A stretch of 64,000 nt of DNA from assembly GCF_003994465.1 (NCBI RefSeq), contig NZ_RZNX01000001.1, positions 938,915-1,002,914 of the forward strand. Direction: 5' to 3'. This stretch comes from Paenibacillus zeisoli. Lineage in GTDB: Bacteria; Bacillota; Bacilli; Paenibacillales; Paenibacillaceae. Positions 60,534 through 64,000 of this stretch are shown here, piece after piece (position 1 is the stretch's first letter; every line of letters starts with the position of its first letter). The notes beneath the pieces were generated by a model that saw only the letters and a list, made by a program, of their open reading frames with translations, was not told the DNA's origin and ran no database searches. The position numbers were made by a program, and so were the translations under genes.

Positions 60534-61058
60534 TTACTTTACAAAACGGGCAGTCAATCCGGCTACACGCTCACCGAGAGCCATCCCAAGCTGTCTTCCC
60601 TGCTCACTGATGACTTCAGTGCTGTCGATAGGGCACGCTACGCCTACTCCATAATATGAACCATATGTTGCATTCTCCGGAATATTACCCGGAAGACCCG
60701 CAATGATCATACCCTGGTGCAGCATGGGGGTGATTAAGTTCAGCAACGTAGCTTCCAATCCACCATGCTCGGTAGCCGTGGTGCAGAATACCGCTCCAAT
60801 TTTATTAATTAACTTGCCTTCTGCCCACAAATACCCCAACTTGTCGATCCACTGCTTCAGTCCCGAGCTAATTGTCCCGAAATGACCCGGGGAGCCCCAA
60901 ATAATAGCATCCATATCAGCTAGAGCATAGACATCCGCTTCCTGTACGGAACGCAAATATACGTTAGCCCCAATTACCCGGGCTGCACCATCCGCAATGG
61001 CCTGAGCGAGTGCCTTTGTACGTCCACCCTCGGAATCATACACGATATAAATGTTCAT
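60534..61058 (-). CDS. Flavodoxin-family NAD(P)H:quinone oxidoreductase (WrbA-like)
   Basis: The 174-residue protein is a short flavodoxin-fold FMN enzyme: [20 protein letters not shown] (phosphate loop), [20 protein letters not shown], and [19 protein letters not shown], as in WrbA-type quinone reductases, though it is shorter than WrbA (about 198). Two-electron reduction of quinones avoids semiquinone stress. The start is 3 bases after the stop of the efflux pump gene emrB, so the two are translationally coupled, suggesting a role alongside toxin export. Confidence 0.85.
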   Translation of the reverse strand: MNIYIVYDSEGGRTKALAQAIADGAARVIGANVYLRSVQEADVYALADMDAIIWGSPGHFGTISSGLKQWIDKLGYLWAEGKLINKIGAVFCTTATEHGGLEATLLNLITPMLHQGMIIAGLPGNIPENATYGSYYGVGVACPIDSTEVISEQGRQLGMALGERVAGLTARFVK

Positions 61059-61061
61059 TTT

Positions 61062-62696
61062 TTATACTCCCCTTTCCGTTACAAGAGTCTCTTTCGGAGC
61101 TGGCAGCATCAACGTCTCCGTATGTTCCTTCTTAGCCAGGCGGTCTTTATCTTTCCTTACATCACGGAGGAAGAAGCTGAGAACCAGTCCTGCTACAGAT
61201 ATCAAAGTCGCCCAGAAGAAGGCATCGTTAATCCCCTGAACGGTGGCCTCCATCTTGACATGGCCTGCAAGCATCGTAACCGCTTGAGTCTTGGCCTGAG
61301 CAAGTGGGATATGCAGCTCGGTAGAAATCTTGTTCACGAGTTCACCGAAGGACTGCATAAAGGTTGGATTCGTTGTATCCATGCGGTCCGCGTAAGCCGC
61401 TCCATGAAAAGTCGTACGAGTAGTGAAGATCGTTGTAATTACACTTGTACCGATAGATCCACTCACCTGGCGAAGCGTATTAGACATAGCCGTGCCATGC
61501 TTGTTCAGATCTCTTGGCAGCTGGTTCATCCCTGCTGTCATGATCGGCATCATCAGGAAGGACATCCCGAAATAACGAATCATGTAGATGATCAAAATAT
61601 AGCTGTAAGACGTGTCGAGGGTCAGCTTCGTTAACTGATACGTCGTTACAGTCGTAATCACCATACCAATAATGGCCAGCGGCCGCGGGCCTACCTTATC
61701 GAACAGGATACCTGAAATTGGGGACATGATTAGCATAACGAGCGCTCCTGGAAGCATAAGCAACCCTGAATCAAGCGGTGTTATTCCGCGTAGATTCTGG
61801 AGATAGATCGGAATGAGAAGCATCCCCGCGTACATACTAGCCGTAACGAAGATGTTAATAACATTTGATAACGAGAAAATACCGAAACGGAATACACCCA
61901 TATTGAGCAGAGGGTTCCGGGTGCGCATTTCCCAAATCACGAAGAAAGCCACAAGGATTGTACCGATAATGATGCACGCCATGACCTCGGTGTCGCCCCA
62001 TCCCTTGGTCCCTGCTTCGCTAAGCCCATACAGCAGCAGTCCTACACCTGCGAGCGAGGATAACGTACCCATATAGTCAAGCTTAATCAGCTTCGGCTGC
62101 TCGATATTACGCATCTTGAAGAAAGCAATAATGATAACAATAACTCCGAATGGAATCATTCCCGAGAAAAGAATGTGCCAATCATAATTTTGCACTACCC
62201 AACCGGATAGTGTAGGACCGATGGCGGGAGCAAACATCATCGCAAGCCCAAAGATCCCCATCCCTTTCCCGCGCATTTCCGGAGGAAAGATGAACAGGAT
62301 AACGCTCATGACAAGCGGTGAAAGCACCCCGCCCCCTACTGCCTGAATTAACCGGCCAATCAGAAGTACCGAGAAACTCCCTGCAACACCACAGATTAGT
62401 GCTCCAAGGGTGAAACAGAACATGGCGGCCAGGAACAGCACACGTACACCGAACCTTTCAATCAGAAAGGCGGATAACGGGATCAGTACCCCATTAACGA
62501 GCATATAACCTGTAAGCAGCCATTGGGCTGTATTCGTTGTAATGCCATATTCATTCGTGATATGTGGAAGTGCCACATTGAGCAAAGTTTGGTTCAGAAT
62601 TGCCAGAAACAGACCGACCATAAGGACAATCAGCAGCGGGAGATGCTGTCTGAATCCGCTGCCGGCTGGTTTGTCTATTTGTTGATTGGTACTCAT
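61062..62696 (-). CDS. EmrB/QacA-type drug:proton antiporter (DHA2, 14 membrane segments)
   Basis: The 544-residue protein belongs to the DHA2 branch of the major facilitator superfamily, exporting drugs or toxic compounds. About fourteen membrane segments are visible, with the antiporter motif C region GFAMMFAPAIGPTLSGWVVQ (key GPxxGGW-like GPTLSGW) and motif A LIGRLIQAVGGG-type. The frame opens two codons earlier, but AAGGAG supports the ATG at 62696. It is second in an emrA-emrB-flavodoxin operon, downstream of a MarR palindrome. The substrate is unknown. Confidence 0.92.
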   Translation of the reverse strand: MSTNQQIDKPAGSGFRQHLPLLIVLMVGLFLAILNQTLLNVALPHITNEYGITTNTAQWLLTGYMLVNGVLIPLSAFLIERFGVRVLFLAAMFCFTLGALICGVAGSFSVLLIGRLIQAVGGGVLSPLVMSVILFIFPPEMRGKGMGIFGLAMMFAPAIGPTLSGWVVQNYDWHILFSGMIPFGVIVIIIAFFKMRNIEQPKLIKLDYMGTLSSLAGVGLLLYGLSEAGTKGWGDTEVMACIIIGTILVAFFVIWEMRTRNPLLNMGVFRFGIFSLSNVINIFVTASMYAGMLLIPIYLQNLRGITPLDSGLLMLPGALVMLIMSPISGILFDKVGPRPLAIIGMVITTVTTYQLTKLTLDTSYSYILIIYMIRYFGMSFLMMPIMTAGMNQLPRDLNKHGTAMSNTLRQVSGSIGTSVITTIFTTRTTFHGAAYADRMDTTNPTFMQSFGELVNKISTELHIPLAQAKTQAVTMLAGHVKMEATVQGINDAFFWATLISVAGLVLSFFLRDVRKDKDRLAKKEHTETLMLPAPKETLVTERGV

Positions 62697-62741
62697 CGTC
62701 AATCTCCTTTCTGCAGATCAATGACCTCTGCGAATGGTTCC

Positions 62742-63377
62742 CTATTTCTTAGTAATGACGATCTCCGCGTTCATCCCAGGCAGTACATTTTTGGAATAGT
62801 TACTGATCGACACTTTAATTTGAACTTTTTGAGTTACTTTAGTGTAGCTTCCGCTTGTATTGCTGGTTGGCATCAGCGAGAACACCGAGTTGGTTGCATA
62901 ACCGATTTGTTCCACGCTGCCCTGGATTGTTGTACCCGGATCACCGTCTACAACCACATCCACTTTAGAGCCAACATCAATGTCCTTAATCTGGTCTTCA
63001 TCTACATTAGCGACTACGTATAGGTTCTTCATATCCACTATTTGGCCAAGCGGTGTTCCTGCCTGCACCAACTCACCATTCTTGGCTTGGTTCTTGATCA
63101 ATGTGCCGGCCATAGGTGCGGTAACATTTACATTAGTGGTTCCATTACCAACTTGTCCGAGGGTTGCCTTCTCACTCAGTACAGCGCCCTCTTTCTGGTT
63201 CCAGCCTGAGATTACACCCGCAGCCGGGGCAGATACCGGTACGATGTCTGCAGCCACCCTTGCATCCTCGGTTTTGATGTAAGTGACACTCTGGTAGTAG
63301 TAATAAGCCCCACCCATGATCAATGCCGCAAGAACAACGATACCAATAATATTTGTTAAAATAAGACGACCTTTCAT
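62742..63377 (-). CDS. EmrA/HlyD-family membrane fusion protein
   Basis: The 211-residue protein is a membrane fusion adaptor that partners EmrB-type pumps. It has a membrane anchor (IIGIVVLAALIMGGAYYYY, about 9-28), a lipoyl-like domain (VSAPAAGVISGWNQKEGAV, TAPMAGTLIKNQAKNG), and a beta-barrel part with EDQIKDIDVGSKVDVVVDG. The long coiled-coil of Gram-negative EmrA is absent, as usual in Firmicutes, where there is no outer membrane. GGAGGGAG precedes the ATG. It is the first gene of the operon and faces marR. Confidence 0.9.
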   Translation of the reverse strand: MKGRLILTNIIGIVVLAALIMGGAYYYYQSVTYIKTEDARVAADIVPVSAPAAGVISGWNQKEGAVLSEKATLGQVGNGTTNVNVTAPMAGTLIKNQAKNGELVQAGTPLGQIVDMKNLYVVANVDEDQIKDIDVGSKVDVVVDGDPGTTIQGSVEQIGYATNSVFSLMPTSNTSGSYTKVTQKVQIKVSISNYSKNVLPGMNAEIVITKK

Positions 63378-63410
63378 AATTCTCTCGAACTCCCTCCAGA
63401 AATTGTGTAT

Positions 63411-63433
63411 AATTACTTTACAATAAAGTAATT
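63411..63433. promoter_or_regulatory. Perfect palindrome, probable MarR operator
   Basis: AATTACTTTA (63411-63420), three bases CAA, then TAAAGTAATT (63424-63433) form a perfect inverted repeat. It lies 33 bases before emrA and 126 bases before marR in their shared divergent region. The size and symmetry fit a MarR dimer site covering the emrA promoter. Confidence 0.75.
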
Positions 63434-63558
63434 TGGAAATAAAGATAATTTATCATAAAATATTTGAATATACAATCCTTATTTTCAAAAAATATTGAAA
63501 CATTACACAAGTTGTTACGTAATGAATGTAGACAGATAAACAGGGGGATTTTAGAACT

Positions 63559-64000
63559 ATGGACATTGAGGAGAACGCGATATCTGAAGTTGAAATCATG
63601 GAACATTTCATGGAGACGATCTTTCGATATAGAAACAAGCTCTACGACCAGCAGTATAAGAAGAGGGACGATAAATTAAACCATACCAAAGCCCGGATGC
63701 TAATGATTATTTACCGCGAAGAGCGGTCTATGGTAGTGAATATATCCAGGCAGCTTAATCTGTCCTCTGGTGCAACCACTATTATGTTGAATCAGCTGGA
63801 ATCCGAAGGGTACGTCATTCGGGTTAGAAGCCTCGACGATCGACGAATTGTCTGGCTGTCTTTAAGTGAAGAAGGTAAATGTCTGGCTGAGAAGATCATC
63901 AATTTCCGCAACAAGTATGCTGCTGACTTGCTTGGTGTACTTAGTAACGATGAGCGAGCTGATTTTATAGCGATCTTGAAGAAAATTGAACATCGCATCG
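63559..64000 (+). CDS. MarR-family transcriptional regulator (partial, runs off the window)
   Basis: The frame starts at ATG 63559 (MDIEENAISEVEIMEHFMET), with AGGGGG about 11 bases upstream, and remains open to the window end (147 codons). Residues about 40-110 form the winged helix: KLNHTKARMLMIIYREERSM, NISRQLNLSSGATTIMLNQLE and the wing RVRSLDDRRIVWLSLSEEG with the family's DxRR. MarR proteins repress efflux genes and release DNA on binding phenolic compounds. It is divergent from the emrA-emrB-flavodoxin operon and should control it. Only the last residues are missing. Confidence 0.92.
   Translation, partial: MDIEENAISEVEIMEHFMETIFRYRNKLYDQQYKKRDDKLNHTKARMLMIIYREERSMVVNISRQLNLSSGATTIMLNQLESEGYVIRVRSLDDRRIVWLSLSEEGKCLAEKIINFRNKYAADLLGVLSNDERADFIAILKKIEHRI

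Noticed and set aside
62712..62721. CTGCAGATCA, identical to the last ten bases of tRNA-Val, as a possible attachment-site copy
   Set aside because: Ten bases are too few, the match does not extend to the T-arm, and it lies in the gap of an intact efflux operon.

Overview
The window looks like chromosomal DNA from a spore-forming, low-to-mid G+C Firmicute close to Paenibacillus. Evidence for this: several stretches follow Bacillus subtilis gene order (yicC-remA-gmk-rpoZ-coaBC-priA; rpsD/tyrS/acsA/acuA/acuC/ccpA), Firmicute-only families are present (RemA, YlbF/YlbG, YlaN, YugN, YktB, CcpA, RqcH), nearly every gene has an AGGAGG-type ribosome binding site, a tyrosine T-box lies before tyrS, and many Rho-independent terminators have U-runs. 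No phage, insertion sequence, CRISPR array, rRNA operon or plasmid gene was recognised. This is mostly ordinary core genome with a few accessory patches.

Layout. 1-401: non-coding, with two copies of a 133-bp GC-rich repeat. 402-9269 (minus): a housekeeping block running yitJ, yicC, remA, gmk, rpoZ, coaBC, priA, preceded by dapF. 9338-14077: a Ca-type P-ATPase and the divergent ribosome-quality-control gene rqcH. 14191-17771 (minus): PHP phosphoesterase, LysR regulator, an unrecognised protein, and ylbG/ylbF. 17853-21490 (minus): a translationally overlapped pair, an XPB-like helicase and a helicase-associated-domain protein. 21613-27115: M20 amidohydrolase, yugN, ftsW-like gene, Asp23 protein, Ca/H antiporter, ylaN and an HPr-like protein without the phosphorylatable histidine. 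27196-31367 (minus): M29 aminopeptidase, lipoprotein, diguanylate cyclase. 31584-37402: rpsD with a long leader, T-box-controlled tyrS, and a class A penicillin-binding protein with C-terminal fibronectin III domains. 37540-46587: acetate and carbon-catabolite control (acsA, acuA, acuC, ccpA, ptsI) with mtnN and a DJ-1/PfpI protein. 46741-50648: CoA-binding protein, aroA, aroK, gnd. 50824-58492: small conserved genes, an MFS transporter, speA, a metallo-beta-lactamase-fold protein and lipoproteins. 58618-59920: a tRNA-Val gene followed by an AT-rich patch. 60076-64000: a membrane protein and a MarR/EmrA/EmrB/flavodoxin efflux locus with a perfect palindrome in the divergent promoter region; marR runs off the window end.

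How the genes fit together. AcsA activates acetate, AcuA should inactivate AcsA by lysine acetylation and AcuC should reverse it. A good cre (CcpA operator) candidate lies in the divergent acsA/acuA region, and ccpA and ptsI are encoded a few kilobases away. The HPr-like protein keeps the regulatory serine but not the catalytic histidine, so it could be a Crh-type partner of CcpA. YitJ and MtnN link to methionine and SAM recycling. DapF, the FtsW-like protein and the penicillin-binding protein belong to peptidoglycan synthesis. Gnd and AroK/AroA link the pentose phosphate and shikimate pathways.

The best candidates for less-described biology are the XPB-helicase/helicase-associated pair, the histidine-less HPr-like protein, the EPSP synthase with an altered substrate-loop motif, the MarR palindrome with its coupled efflux and flavodoxin genes, and the AT-rich patch beside tRNA-Val with a nested hairpin ahead of a tiny unknown gene. 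All calls come from reading the sequence alone; no database search was run.
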